Under the pieces are notes generated by a model. That model was not told where the DNA came from. It saw nothing but the letters and a program-made list of their open reading frames with translations, and made no database searches. Below are positions 25,086-33,577 of a stretch of DNA of 64,000 bases, piece after piece; position 1 is the stretch's first letter, and every line of letters begins with the position of its first letter. Location: assembly GCF_026672545.1 (NCBI RefSeq), contig NZ_JAPPRJ010000002.1, positions 1,067,001-1,131,000 on the forward strand, written 5' to 3'. A program made the translations under genes and the position numbers. Source of the stretch: Rhizobium sp. SL86. Its GTDB lineage: Bacteria; Pseudomonadota; Alphaproteobacteria; Rhizobiales; Rhizobiaceae.

Positions 25086-28000
25086 TCAAACATCCTCCAG
25101 AACGACCAGAACATCGCCGGCCTTGACATTGCGACCCGGCCCGGCCCGCACGTCCCGGACGCGGCCGGGCGCATGCGCCGTGACGGTGATTTCCATCTTC
25201 ATCGATTCGATAATGGCCAGCGTTTCGCCAGCGTCCACGCGCTGACCGTGTTCCACCAGCAGTTTCCAGACATTGCCGGGCACCGCACTTTCCACGCCGA
25301 AACAACCTTCCGGAATATCCCCGCCGAGGCCGGGACCGGTGCCCTCATCCACCTGGAAACTGTCGAGACCCTGGTCTTTCCAGCGCTGTCTCTCGGCCTC
25401 GAAGGCGGCCTGCTGTCCTCGCTTGAAGGCGCCAATACTCTCTGCATTGCGGGCCATCTCCGCCTCGTAATCGGCATAGGAGAAGGTGCCTTCCTCGATG
25501 CGGATCGGATAACCGCCATGCGGGAAGGCAGCACGCGCCTCCTTCAGTTCCTCATGGGAGACCGGGAAGAAACGGATCTGGTCGAAGAAATCGAGCAGCC
25601 ACGGCTTGTCCTTGGTAAACACGGACGTCTGGCGCCAGGTGTTCCAGACTTGGATCGTGCGGCCGAAGAGCTGATACCCGCCCGGACCTTCCATGCCGTA
25701 GATGCACATGTAAGCGCCGCCGATACCGACCGCGTTTTCCGGGGTCCAGGTGCGGGCAGGATTGTATTTCGTCGTCACCAGCCGGTGGCGCGGATCGAGC
25801 GGGGTGGCCACAGGCGCGCCGAGATAGACATCCCCCAATCCCATGACAAGATAGGAGGCATCGAAGATCGTGTCCTTCACCGCCTGCTCATCCGCCAATC
25901 CATTGATGCGGCGGATGAACTCGATGTTCGACGGGCACCAGGGGGCGTTCGGTCGTACCAGTTCCTGGTACTTGCGCATGGCAAGTTCGGCTTGCGGGTC
26001 ATTCCACGACAGCGGGAGCCACACGGTGCGGCTCGGCACCTTGACGGCAGAGACCGGCGGCAGGCCCTTTTCGATCTCGCCCAGCAGCCCCAGCAGCGTG
26101 GTGCGTGACAGCATCGAGCTGTCATAATGGATCTGCAGCGAGCGGATGCCGGGCGTCAGGTCGATCAGTCCCGTAAGCTTCGCCGCCCGAACCGCCTGCA
26201 TCAAAAGGTGCACCCGCATGCGAATGCCGATATCGAGCTGCATCGGTCCGTATTCGACGAGCAAATTGTCATCCCCCTGGCGACGGTAGACAACGGGGAT
26301 GGGGCCGGTGTCGTTGGCGGCGAGGATAGGGGAACCGAAGGCGGAGTGCCGAGCTATACCCCCCTCTGCCCTGCCGGGCATCTCCCCCTCAAGGGGGGAG
26401 ATTGGCAGAGAAGCACCCTCAGCAAGCCCACGAGAGGTCTGCGCGGATGCATCATGCTCAACAGACGATTGAGGCGAGACGGCCGCATCCCTGATCTCCC
26501 CCCTTGTGGGGGAGATGTCCGGCAGGACAGAGGGGGGTACGGAGCGTGCCACACGTTCACTTGAGGGTGCCAAGGGCACCAAGCCCACCGCCAGCACCTC
26601 ATCCGCCTCCCGCGCCATGGCATGAAACCGGATCTTATCCCCCGGCTTGAACTGGCCCATCTTCCACTGCTCATCGCGTGCGATGACGGCAGGGCAGACG
26701 AAGCCGCCGAGGCTTGGGCCATCGGGTCCGAGGATGATCGGCATGTCGCCGGTGAAATCGATGGCACCGATCGCATAGGCATTGTCATGCAGGTTGGAAG
26801 GGTGCAGCCCCGCCTCGCCGCCATCGGTGCGCGCCCATTTAGGTGCAGGACCGATCAACCGCACGCCGGTGCGCGCCGAATTGAAATGCACCTCGTATTC
26901 GGTCGAAAACAGTATTTCGATATCCTTCGCCTGGAAGAAATCGGGCGCGCCATGCGGACCGTAGAGCACACCGACCGACCATTCGCGCGAAAGCTCTGCC
27001 GGCTCCGTTGCCGGGAGGACATCGGGCTGGTTCTTTCGAGCCAGCCGCAACACATGACCGGCCCGCAACGTGCCGGTGGCGTTGCCGCCGAACTGGCCCA
27101 GCCCGAAGGTGGCGCGAGAACCCATCACGACGGGGGCATCGAAGCCGCCGGAGACCGCGAGATAGGCCCGCTGGCCAGAACCGGTGATGCTGCCGATGGC
27201 CAGCGTCTGGCCGGCTGCCACGGAAATGGCTTCGCCATTGGGCACCGGAACGCCGTCTAGCTTCATAGGCATCTCGGCACCGGCAAGCGCCACGACCGCA
27301 TCGGAGAAGAATTTCAGCACGGGGCCGGAGACGGTGAGTTCCAGGGCCGCCGTATGATCGTGGTTGCCGACAAGCCGGTTGGCGTGGCGGAAGGAGCGTT
27401 CGTCCATCGGTCCCGAGGGCGGTACGCCGACATGCCAGAGACCGAGCCGGCCCGGCAGTTCCTGCAGGCTGGATTGTGCGCCGGGGGCGATCACCTCGAC
27501 CACGTCCGGAACGAACTCGAAATCCTTCAGCGCCGTGGTCGCCACGTCGCCACTCTGGAAAAGATCAGAGGCGGCGATGGCCTTCAGGTAGTCGAGATTG
27601 GTCTCGATTCCGGCAAGCGAGGTTTCTTCCAGCGCGGAGGAGAGCGCTGCAATGGCCGTTTCCCGATCCGCACCGGATACAATCACCTTGGCGAGCATCG
27701 GATCGTAAAAGGGTGTGACCTCCGTTCCCGTTTCCACCCAGCCATCGACGCGGACCTCCTCGGGAAACACCACTTCGGTGAGCAAACCGGCACTCGGGCG
27801 GAAGCCGGCATGCGGCATTTCGGCATAAACGCGCGCTTCGATCGCGGCACCCTTCGGGACCAGGTTTTCCTTGCCGGTCAGCACATCTTCGCCGGCGGCC
27901 TGACGGATCATCCATTCGACCAGATCCACACCGAAGACAGCTTCCGTGACCGGGTGCTCGACCTGCAGTCGGGTATTGACCTCGAGGAAATAGAACTCTT

Positions 28001-28844
28001 CGCGCTGGGGATCGTAGATGAATTCGACGGTTCCGGCGGAGGCGTAGGAGACCTGTTGCCCAAGCGACACGGCCGCCGCATGCAGGCGCTGGCGCACCGT
28101 ATCGGACAGACCGGGCGCCGGCGTTTCCTCGATCACCTTCTGGTTCCGGCGCTGCAGCGAGCAGTCGCGCTCGCCAAGCGCGATGACCCGGCCCTTGCCA
28201 TCGCCGAAGATCTGCACTTCCACATGGCGTGCCTTGGAAACGAAACGCTCCAGGTAGACGCGGGCATCGCCGAAGCTCGATTTTGCCGTGCGTTGCACGC
28301 TGTCGAAGGCGGCGGCAAGCGCGTCCGGTGTGTCGCAGAGTTGCATGCCGATGCCGCCGCCGCCGGCTGTCGACTTCAGCATCACGGGATAGCCGATTTC
28401 TTCGGCTGCAGTGAGCGCCTCCTCACGACTGTCGAGCAGGCCGGAGCCGGGCAGCAGCGGGACGCCGCTCGCCTTCGCCAGTTCGCGCGCGGTATGCTTC
28501 AGACCGAAGGCGGAGATGTTGTCGGGCGTCGGGCCGATGAAGGTGATGCCTTCTGCCTTCAGCCGTTCGGCAAAACCGATGTTTTCCGAGAGAAAACCGT
28601 AGCCCGGATGAACGGCTTGCGCACCGGTCTGACGGCAGGCGGCAATCACTGCGTCGACGTTGAGATAGCTTTCGCTGGCGGGTGCGGGGCCGAGACGCAC
28701 CGCCTCGTCCGCCATCAGCACGGCCTTCGAAAACCGGTCGGCATCGGAATAGACCGCAACAGCCGCGATCCCCATCTTTCGCAGCGTCTTGATGACGCGC
28801 ACGGCGATTTCGCCGCGATTTGCAATCAGGACTTTCTTGAACAT
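25086..28844 (-). CDS. uca: Biotin-dependent urea/guanidine carboxylase with an in-frame repeat insertion
   Basis: A 1252-aa enzyme. Residues 1-450 are a biotin carboxylase (MFKKVLIANRGEIAVRVIKT; ATP-grasp LKSTAGGGGIGMQLC; EVNTRLQVEHPVTE). Residues about 490-765 are the KipA-like and 835-1050 the KipI-like half of the carboxyltransferase; a biotinyl domain ends the protein with ESMKME (biotin Lys about 1216). The operon has a guanidine-I riboswitch and both deiminase subunits, so guanidine, carboxylated to carboxyguanidine, is the likely substrate rather than urea. Residues about 769-829 are encoded by a 183-bp palindromic repeat placed exactly in frame. The ATG overlaps the upstream stop (TGATG). 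Confidence 0.92.
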   Translation of the reverse strand: MFKKVLIANRGEIAVRVIKTLRKMGIAAVAVYSDADRFSKAVLMADEAVRLGPAPASESYLNVDAVIAACRQTGAQAVHPGYGFLSENIGFAERLKAEGITFIGPTPDNISAFGLKHTARELAKASGVPLLPGSGLLDSREEALTAAEEIGYPVMLKSTAGGGGIGMQLCDTPDALAAAFDSVQRTAKSSFGDARVYLERFVSKARHVEVQIFGDGKGRVIALGERDCSLQRRNQKVIEETPAPGLSDTVRQRLHAAAVSLGQQVSYASAGTVEFIYDPQREEFYFLEVNTRLQVEHPVTEAVFGVDLVEWMIRQAAGEDVLTGKENLVPKGAAIEARVYAEMPHAGFRPSAGLLTEVVFPEEVRVDGWVETGTEVTPFYDPMLAKVIVSGADRETAIAALSSALEETSLAGIETNLDYLKAIAASDLFQSGDVATTALKDFEFVPDVVEVIAPGAQSSLQELPGRLGLWHVGVPPSGPMDERSFRHANRLVGNHDHTAALELTVSGPVLKFFSDAVVALAGAEMPMKLDGVPVPNGEAISVAAGQTLAIGSITGSGQRAYLAVSGGFDAPVVMGSRATFGLGQFGGNATGTLRAGHVLRLARKNQPDVLPATEPAELSREWSVGVLYGPHGAPDFFQAKDIEILFSTEYEVHFNSARTGVRLIGPAPKWARTDGGEAGLHPSNLHDNAYAIGAIDFTGDMPIILGPDGPSLGGFVCPAVIARDEQWKMGQFKPGDKIRFHAMAREADEVLAVGLVPLAPSSERVARSVPPSVLPDISPTRGEIRDAAVSPQSSVEHDASAQTSRGLAEGASLPISPLEGEMPGRAEGGIARHSAFGSPILAANDTGPIPVVYRRQGDDNLLVEYGPMQLDIGIRMRVHLLMQAVRAAKLTGLIDLTPGIRSLQIHYDSSMLSRTTLLGLLGEIEKGLPPVSAVKVPSRTVWLPLSWNDPQAELAMRKYQELVRPNAPWCPSNIEFIRRINGLADEQAVKDTIFDASYLVMGLGDVYLGAPVATPLDPRHRLVTTKYNPARTWTPENAVGIGGAYMCIYGMEGPGGYQLFGRTIQVWNTWRQTSVFTKDKPWLLDFFDQIRFFPVSHEELKEARAAFPHGGYPIRIEEGTFSYADYEAEMARNAESIGAFKRGQQAAFEAERQRWKDQGLDSFQVDEGTGPGLGGDIPEGCFGVESAVPGNVWKLLVEHGQRVDAGETLAIIESMKMEITVTAHAPGRVRDVRAGPGRNVKAGDVLVVLEDV
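26357..26539. repeat. RIME-like palindromic repeat inserted in frame in the carboxylase gene
   Basis: The ends are 46-bp inverted arms (26357-26402 and 26494-26539) differing at only 3 positions, beginning TACCCCCCTCTG and each containing a small inner hairpin of CTCCCCC and GGGGGAG. The centre is 91 bp. The total length, 183 bp, is 61 codons with no stop, so the host frame is kept. On the coding strand it gives peptides such as ISPLEGEMPGRAEGG, a sequence familiar from rhizobial repeat insertions. The left arm is closely matched at 40311-40350. Confidence 0.88.
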
Positions 28845-29497
28845 CAGGCGGCCTCGCCATCCCAGACCATCACCCGGATGGGCGTCGGGTCGAAGCCGTT
28901 GCAGGGATTGTTGATCTGCGGGCAGTTGGAGATGACCAGCAGCACATCCATTTCCGCCGTCAGTTCCACATAATCGCCGGGCGCGGAAATACCGTCGACA
29001 ATTGTCATTTCGCCGGAAGGTTCGATCGGCACGTTCATGAAGAAGTTGATGTTCGGCACCACGTCGCGCTTGCTCATGCCATGTTTGGAGACCTCGATGA
29101 CAAAATTGTCGCGGCAAGCATGCAGATACTTCGTGTAATGGCCGAAACGCACCGTATTGCTCTCGCAGGAGCAGGCGCCGGCAGAGGTATCGTGCCGGCC
29201 GCAACTGTCGGCCGTCACCGTCAGCATGACCCGGCCTTCGTTAGAAATCACCTTGGTGCCGGTGGAGATGTAGGCCGCACCCTGCTCGCGCATCGTATCC
29301 TGGCTGGAATACCGTTCAGAGAAATCATGGGCGTTATAGAACAGCGTATCGACCGCCTGCTGACCATAGCTGTCCTCGATGCGCACCACCTGTCCCTTCT
29401 TGATGACGGTCGAGAAAGGCGCTTCGGCAGCGATGTAGTGGTCCTGCACGATATTGGAGAGCGAACGGGCGGGCGAGGTCTGGATGAAACCGGTCAT
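28844..29497 (-). CDS. Carboxyguanidine deiminase subunit (urea amidolyase-associated protein 2, DUF1989)
   Basis: A 217-aa DUF1989 protein starting at 29497 with GAGGGGAG six bases upstream. It has the family's Cys/His-rich segments: TADSCGRHDTSAGACSCESN, NFFMNVPIEPSGEM and DVLLVISNCPQINNPCNGFDPTPI. Proteins of this kind were long called urea-carboxylase-associated proteins. They are now known as the two subunits of carboxyguanidine deiminase (CgdAB), which turns carboxyguanidine into allophanate and ammonia. It lies between its partner (29512-30339) and the carboxylase, with a 1-bp stop/start overlap to the latter. Which subunit is named A or B is not asserted here. Confidence 0.88.
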   Translation of the reverse strand: MTGFIQTSPARSLSNIVQDHYIAAEAPFSTVIKKGQVVRIEDSYGQQAVDTLFYNAHDFSERYSSQDTMREQGAAYISTGTKVISNEGRVMLTVTADSCGRHDTSAGACSCESNTVRFGHYTKYLHACRDNFVIEVSKHGMSKRDVVPNINFFMNVPIEPSGEMTIVDGISAPGDYVELTAEMDVLLVISNCPQINNPCNGFDPTPIRVMVWDGEAA

Positions 29498-29511
29498 GAT
29501 CGTCTCCCCTC

Positions 29512-30339
29512 TCAAAGCGTTGCGAATGCGTTGTTTTCGAAGCCGCGGACGGCTTCGGCAGTCGCGGTTCGGCACAAATCATCGGCCACCGGTTCCGTTG
29601 CGACGATCCGAGTGATGGTCACGGGGTTCGGCGCATAAACGGGATTGGGGTCGAGCGGATGCGGGCAGTTGGAAAAGCCGACGATCATGTCCATCTCGGC
29701 ACGCAGGTCGACATAATCGCCATCGGATACGAGATCCGGTTTCCACTCGAATTTGCCGTCGGCATCGACGCGGACGGGTGCAAACAGGGCGAGAGCCGCC
29801 GGAATGTCGCGCTTGTCGAGGCCGGCCTTGGTGGCGACCAGAACGAAATTCTCGCGCGTATTGCGCAAGGCGGCACCGTTGGCGCCGGCATATTTTTTCG
29901 CATTGGAGGAGGCCGTCGAGCCGCCCATCAGCACGTCATGCGCGCCGCAGCTGTCCTCGGTGATCGAGAACATGACCTTGCCCATGTCGGAGAAAATCAC
30001 GCGGCCTTTGCCGAGACCCGTCGTCCACTGCACCTTCACCGTATCCGGCAGGTTCATGCGTTCGCTCGCATCCGCCCCGCTCCAGGCCACGACCGACACG
30101 GTGGAAAACCCCTCATCGAGAGCAATCCGCAGCACCTCGTTGGCCTTCACACGCGTCCACCAGTACCAACCGCCCGGCAGTTTTTCCTGATGCAGGATGG
30201 CGTCGGCAGCAATGGTTGGCGCAGGCTTGGCGCTTTTGCCCGGCAGCGCCTTCGGCGCAAATTCCAGCCCCTTCTTCTGATGTTCCTCGTAACGCGCACG
30301 GTTGGCGGCGATTTCTTCCGGTGAACGTCGAATATGCAT
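29512..30339 (-). CDS. Carboxyguanidine deiminase subunit (urea amidolyase-associated protein 1, DUF1989)
   Basis: A 275-aa DUF1989 protein, larger than its neighbour by an N-terminal extension (RRSPEEIAANRARYEEHQ and the conserved LPGGWYWWTRVKANEVLRI). Metal-site-like segments are SITEDSCGAHDVLMGGS and MDMIVGFSNCPHPLDPNPVYAPNPV. The start at 30339 has GGAG six bases upstream. It is 14 bp upstream of its partner gene. Together they should deiminate carboxyguanidine to allophanate; the assignment rests on family knowledge and on the riboswitch context. Confidence 0.88.
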   Translation of the reverse strand: MHIRRSPEEIAANRARYEEHQKKGLEFAPKALPGKSAKPAPTIAADAILHQEKLPGGWYWWTRVKANEVLRIALDEGFSTVSVVAWSGADASERMNLPDTVKVQWTTGLGKGRVIFSDMGKVMFSITEDSCGAHDVLMGGSTASSNAKKYAGANGAALRNTRENFVLVATKAGLDKRDIPAALALFAPVRVDADGKFEWKPDLVSDGDYVDLRAEMDMIVGFSNCPHPLDPNPVYAPNPVTITRIVATEPVADDLCRTATAEAVRGFENNAFATL

Positions 30340-30377
30340 GGTGATCTCCAGTGGTTCCGTATGCCGGGCCGTCCCGG

Positions 30378-31166
30378 CTATTGACCCTTTGAAGAGACCG
30401 GGCCGTCCCGGTCGGGGCGAAAGATGGAGGGCACGCCCGCCTGCCGCGGCGGCCAGATGGCGATGTCCCGGGTGATGGTCGCGCCGTAGCGCAGTTTCTC
30501 TTCGGGCCGGTCGCGCGGCCGCTCGAAGGCGACGACGCGGGTGCCAAGCGTGAAGGCCTCGCGCATGTCATGGGTGACCATCACCACGGTCATCGGCGCC
30601 TCGTGCCAGAGCTTTTTCATTAGCACATGGATTTCGGCGCGGATGCCGGGGTCGAGAGCCCCAAAGGGTTCGTCGAGCAGCAACACCTTCGGACGCATGA
30701 TCAGCGCCTGGGCCAGAGCCAGCCGCTGTTGCATGCCGCCCGACAACTGGGCCGGATATTTGTTTTCCGAGCCCATCAGGCCGACGGCGGCGATCATCGC
30801 GCGGGCCTCTTCCTCGACCACACGACGGGCGGAGCCGAACAGGCGGGCGGCAAACCGCGAGGCCTGCAACTCCTTGCCGAACATCACATTGCCGAGCACC
30901 GTCAGATGCGGAAAGACGGAATAACGCTGGAAGACGACCCCGCGATCCGGCCCCGGTTCCTTCGGCAAAGGCTCACCATCCAGCAGGATCTCGCCCTTGG
31001 TCTGGATCTCCTGACCAAGAAGCATGCGCAGAAAGGTGGATTTGCCACAGCCGGACGGGCCGACGAGAGCGACGAAGGCGCGAGACTCGATTTCGATCGA
31101 GACGTTTTCCAGCACGATCTGGTCGCCATATTCCTTCCAGAGGTTCTTGATCGACAGCGCGCTCAT
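30378..31166 (-). CDS. ABC transporter ATP-binding protein, NitT/TauT type (putative guanidine importer)
   Basis: A 262-aa ATPase. Walker A GPSGCGKST, signature LSGGMQQRLALAQAL and Walker B VLLLDEPFGALDPG are all intact, with the switch His in VTHDMREAF. The ATG at 31166 overlaps the permease stop (ATGA). It forms an importer with the permease 31163-31981 and binding protein 32042-33112. This NitT/TauT class takes up small nitrogen or sulfur compounds; a guanidine-I riboswitch at the head of the operon makes guanidine the best candidate. Confidence 0.9.
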   Translation of the reverse strand: MSALSIKNLWKEYGDQIVLENVSIEIESRAFVALVGPSGCGKSTFLRMLLGQEIQTKGEILLDGEPLPKEPGPDRGVVFQRYSVFPHLTVLGNVMFGKELQASRFAARLFGSARRVVEEEARAMIAAVGLMGSENKYPAQLSGGMQQRLALAQALIMRPKVLLLDEPFGALDPGIRAEIHVLMKKLWHEAPMTVVMVTHDMREAFTLGTRVVAFERPRDRPEEKLRYGATITRDIAIWPPRQAGVPSIFRPDRDGPVSSKGQ

Positions 31167-31981
31167 TTGCCCTTCTCCAGTTCGGACCAGGGGAAGACGG
31201 CGATGCGCAGGCGATCGAGCAGGATGTCGGTTGCGACGGCCAGAAGCGTGATCCACAGCACGTAAGGAAAGATGACGTCCATCGACAGATAGCGGCGCAC
31301 GAGAAAGATGCGGTAGCCGAGCCCGCTGTCGGAGGAGATCGCTTCGGCGGCGATCAGGAACAGCCAGGCCGGTCCGAGCTGCAGGCGCAGCGTGGTGATG
31401 AGACGCGGCAGAATCTGCGGCAGCACCACCCGCAGCGCAATCTGCCAGGAAGAGGCCGACAGGGTTTCGGCCTTGACGATCATTTCACGCGGCAGTTCCA
31501 GCGCCTTCAGCGCCAGATCGCGGATCATGATCGGCGCGACACCGATGACGATCAACGCGATCTTCGAGGCCTCGCCCAAACCCATGACGATGAACAGGAT
31601 CGGCAACAGCGCCAGCGGCGGGACCATGGCAATCGCCGCCACGAAAGGCGACAGCAGCGCACGGGCAAACGGCAGGATGCCGATAACCAGCCCGAGCAGA
31701 AGTGCAATCGCCGTTGCGATACCGAGGCCGGCCGAAAGCCTCTGCAGACTGGCGATCGTATCCGACCACAGTAGATAATCGCCGGTGCGGACATCCGCGA
31801 CGAAGGCCATGCGGCTGATGGCCTCGCCGAGCGCTGCGAACCCAGGCAGAAGCTTGTCGTTCGGATTATCCGCAAGCCGTTCGGCCGAGCCGATCATATA
31901 AGCGACGACCAGGAGAATGAACGGCAGCAGGGCCAGAGCCAGCCGCGAGCCGTTTCCCGGATGTAAGTTGATCCAGCGCAT
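31163..31981 (-). CDS. ABC transporter permease, NitT/TauT type (putative guanidine importer)
   Basis: A 272-aa inner-membrane permease with about six helices. The cytoplasmic coupling loop is recognisable as IRDLALKALELPREMIVKAETLSASSWQIALRVVLPQILPRLI (EAA-type loop), and SDSGLGYRIFLVRRYLSMDVIFPYVLWI follows. It starts 60 bp after the binding-protein stop and overlaps the ATPase gene by 4 bp. Part of the guanidine operon. Confidence 0.9.
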   Translation of the reverse strand: MRWINLHPGNGSRLALALLPFILLVVAYMIGSAERLADNPNDKLLPGFAALGEAISRMAFVADVRTGDYLLWSDTIASLQRLSAGLGIATAIALLLGLVIGILPFARALLSPFVAAIAMVPPLALLPILFIVMGLGEASKIALIVIGVAPIMIRDLALKALELPREMIVKAETLSASSWQIALRVVLPQILPRLITTLRLQLGPAWLFLIAAEAISSDSGLGYRIFLVRRYLSMDVIFPYVLWITLLAVATDILLDRLRIAVFPWSELEKGK

Positions 31982-32041
31982 GGGCCTCTTCCTGATCCTG
32001 AGGGGTGAAGGGGGCGAGCAGTGCCCGCCCCGGACAGGTGA

Positions 32042-33112
32042 TCAGAGAGCGCCGTCTGCGGCCGCCTTCATAAAGGTCGGCGAGAAACGCAGCTTGATGT
32101 TGCCCTTGTCACCCAGCACCGTGCCGTCCGGCATTTCGATGCCGATCACATCGGCGGAGGCTGCACCACTGCCGAGCAGACCCTTGGCGAAGAGGAAGTT
32201 GCGGACGCTGTCCATGGTCTTCGAAAGGTTTGGCGAGGTGGTGAAGGCCAGAGCATCCGCCGGCTTGTCGAACAGCTTGGTCGCCGCCATCTGCGCCTCG
32301 AAACCGGAAAGATCCGTGCCGGAGGCCGCGCCCATGGCGGTCCGGGCCGCCTTGCCTTCGGCGCTGTCAGCGGTCATCACCTTCATCGTGTCGTACCAGA
32401 TGCCGGCAAGCGCCTTGCCGAAATCCGGATTGTCCTTCAGCACGTCGGTATTGGCGACCATCAGGTCGATTATCTCGCCGGGGATCTTCGAGCTGTCGAA
32501 CACGTTCTTCGCCGTCTTGTCTTCCAGGATCGAGGAGACGAGCGGGTTCCAGGTCACGACGGCGGTCACATCCGGCGTCTTGTAGGCGGCGACCATGTCC
32601 GCGTCGGAGGTATTGACCACCTTCACGTCACGTTCGGAAGAGCCGATGCTTTCGAGCGCGCGGGCAAGCAGGTAATGTGAGACGGAGAATTCCACGAGGT
32701 TGACGTTCTGGCCCTTGATGTCGGCGAGCTTGTCCTTGTCCTTCAGGATCACCGCATCATTGCCGTTGGAGAAATCGCCGACGATGACGGCCGTGGTATC
32801 AACGCCACCGGCAGCGGGGATCGACAGTCCATCCATGTTGGTCAGCGTCACCGCATCAAAGGCGCCGGCCGTGTACTGGTTCATCGATTCCACATAATCG
32901 TTGAACTGGGTCACCTCGATCTTGAGGCCGTATTTGTCCGCCCACTTCTTCACGATGCCGGTATCGTTGGCATAACCCCACGGCATCCAGCCGACATAGA
33001 TGGACCAGGCCACCTTGAACTCCTTCTTCGGCGCAGCGTGAGCGGCCATCGGAGCCGACAAGGTCAGCGCCGCGACGGAGAGGGTGGCGAACAATTTCGA
33101 TATGGTCTGCAT
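32042..33112 (-). CDS. ABC transporter periplasmic binding protein (putative guanidine-binding)
   Basis: A 356-aa NitT/TauT-family binding protein with a clear signal peptide (MQTISKLFATLSVAALTLSA..., cut after HA at about 26). The mature start FKVAWSIYVGWMPWGYANDTGIVKKWADKYG is typical of the subgroup found beside urea-carboxylase genes. AAGGGGAAG precedes the ATG. It is the first gene after the guanidine-I riboswitch and terminator hairpin, so the ligand is probably guanidine; a urea or amide ligand was the older annotation for this subgroup. Confidence 0.9.
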   Translation of the reverse strand: MQTISKLFATLSVAALTLSAPMAAHAAPKKEFKVAWSIYVGWMPWGYANDTGIVKKWADKYGLKIEVTQFNDYVESMNQYTAGAFDAVTLTNMDGLSIPAAGGVDTTAVIVGDFSNGNDAVILKDKDKLADIKGQNVNLVEFSVSHYLLARALESIGSSERDVKVVNTSDADMVAAYKTPDVTAVVTWNPLVSSILEDKTAKNVFDSSKIPGEIIDLMVANTDVLKDNPDFGKALAGIWYDTMKVMTADSAEGKAARTAMGAASGTDLSGFEAQMAATKLFDKPADALAFTTSPNLSKTMDSVRNFLFAKGLLGSGAASADVIGIEMPDGTVLGDKGNIKLRFSPTFMKAAADGAL

Positions 33113-33141
33113 TGGAACTTCCCCTTCTTGAGCGTCTTCAG

Positions 33142-33179
33142 AAAGGGATCGGCATGGACCATCGTGCCGCCAATCCCTT
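33142..33179 (-). terminator. Expression-platform hairpin of the guanidine riboswitch
   Basis: On the - strand AAGGGATTGGCGGCA and TGCCGATCCCTTT can pair around a loop of about 10 nt, just after the riboswitch aptamer, and the arm runs into UUUCUG. It looks like an intrinsic terminator that guanidine binding would prevent from forming. It ends about 30 nt before the first start codon. The U run is short, so control may be partial. Confidence 0.65.
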
Positions 33180-33186
33180 GGCTTAC

Positions 33187-33290
33187 GAGGTCTCCCGGGC
33201 TTTTATCCCGCCGTGCACCCGGCAGGATGTCTCCCTGCCGGTAGCCGCTCTCGGACCAGTCACGCGTCGCCGCGCCGGAACCCTAGCTGC
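33187..33290 (-). ncRNA. Guanidine-I (ykkC) riboswitch
   Basis: The - strand carries the conserved core in order: CTAGGGTTCCG, then ACTGGTCCGAGAG, a variable stem (GGCAGG...CCTGCC), and ACGGCGGGATAAAAGCCCGGGAGA near the 3' end (33187-33213, shown here in pieces of the consensus). This is the arrangement of the ykkC/guanidine-I class, which turns genes on when guanidine is bound. It lies between the sigma-54 promoter and the binding-protein gene. All downstream genes fit guanidine import and breakdown, which supports the call independently. Confidence 0.95.
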
Positions 33291-33307
33291 TAACTCTGTA
33301 GAGAGTG

Positions 33308-33325
33308 ATGCAAGGCCTGTGCCAA
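33308..33325 (-). promoter_or_regulatory. Sigma-54 (RpoN) -24/-12 promoter of the guanidine operon
   Basis: The - strand reads TTGGCACAGGCCTTGCAT, matching TGGCAC-N5-TTGCA, with GG and GC separated by exactly 10 bp. With the C as -12 the transcript should start near 33298, directly before the riboswitch 5' stem. It predicts NtrC-type activation under nitrogen limitation. No clear NtrC site was identified upstream. Confidence 0.85.
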
Positions 33326-33577
33326 GCCTGAAACCGGGGAATCGCGGGATTTCAGCAAGTGACCAGCATCGAGTTGCACACAATAGGCGAAAATATGCCC
33401 ATTAAATAGGCTTCGCACGCAAGGCTCATTTTTGCGCCCATTCATCCATGCGCGAATGTCTTAGCAAGCCTTCATCAGACATCACTAAAACGTGAAGCCC
33501 GCCCCATAACAAGCAATCGCTCTGCCCCTAAGCTGTGTTACAGTTTTCTGACGAAGACTGCTTGTGACGGGAATGCC
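33326..33577. other. Intergenic region upstream of the guanidine operon and the DUF1194 gene
   Basis: This 252-bp stretch should hold activator sites for the leftward sigma-54 promoter and a promoter for the rightward DUF1194 gene. I see no gene and no confident site in it; a short palindrome-like segment lies around 33390-33415 (GCCCATTAAATAGGC). Confidence 0.4.

Noticed and set aside
23910..26108. Open frame of about 730 codons antisense to atzF and the carboxylase gene
   Set aside because: It spans the junction of two clear genes and has no recognisable domain.
28845..29204. N-terminal extension of 120 codons for the carboxylase
   Set aside because: It reads through the deiminase gene in the wrong frame; the family start MFKKVLIANRGEIAVRV is at 28844.
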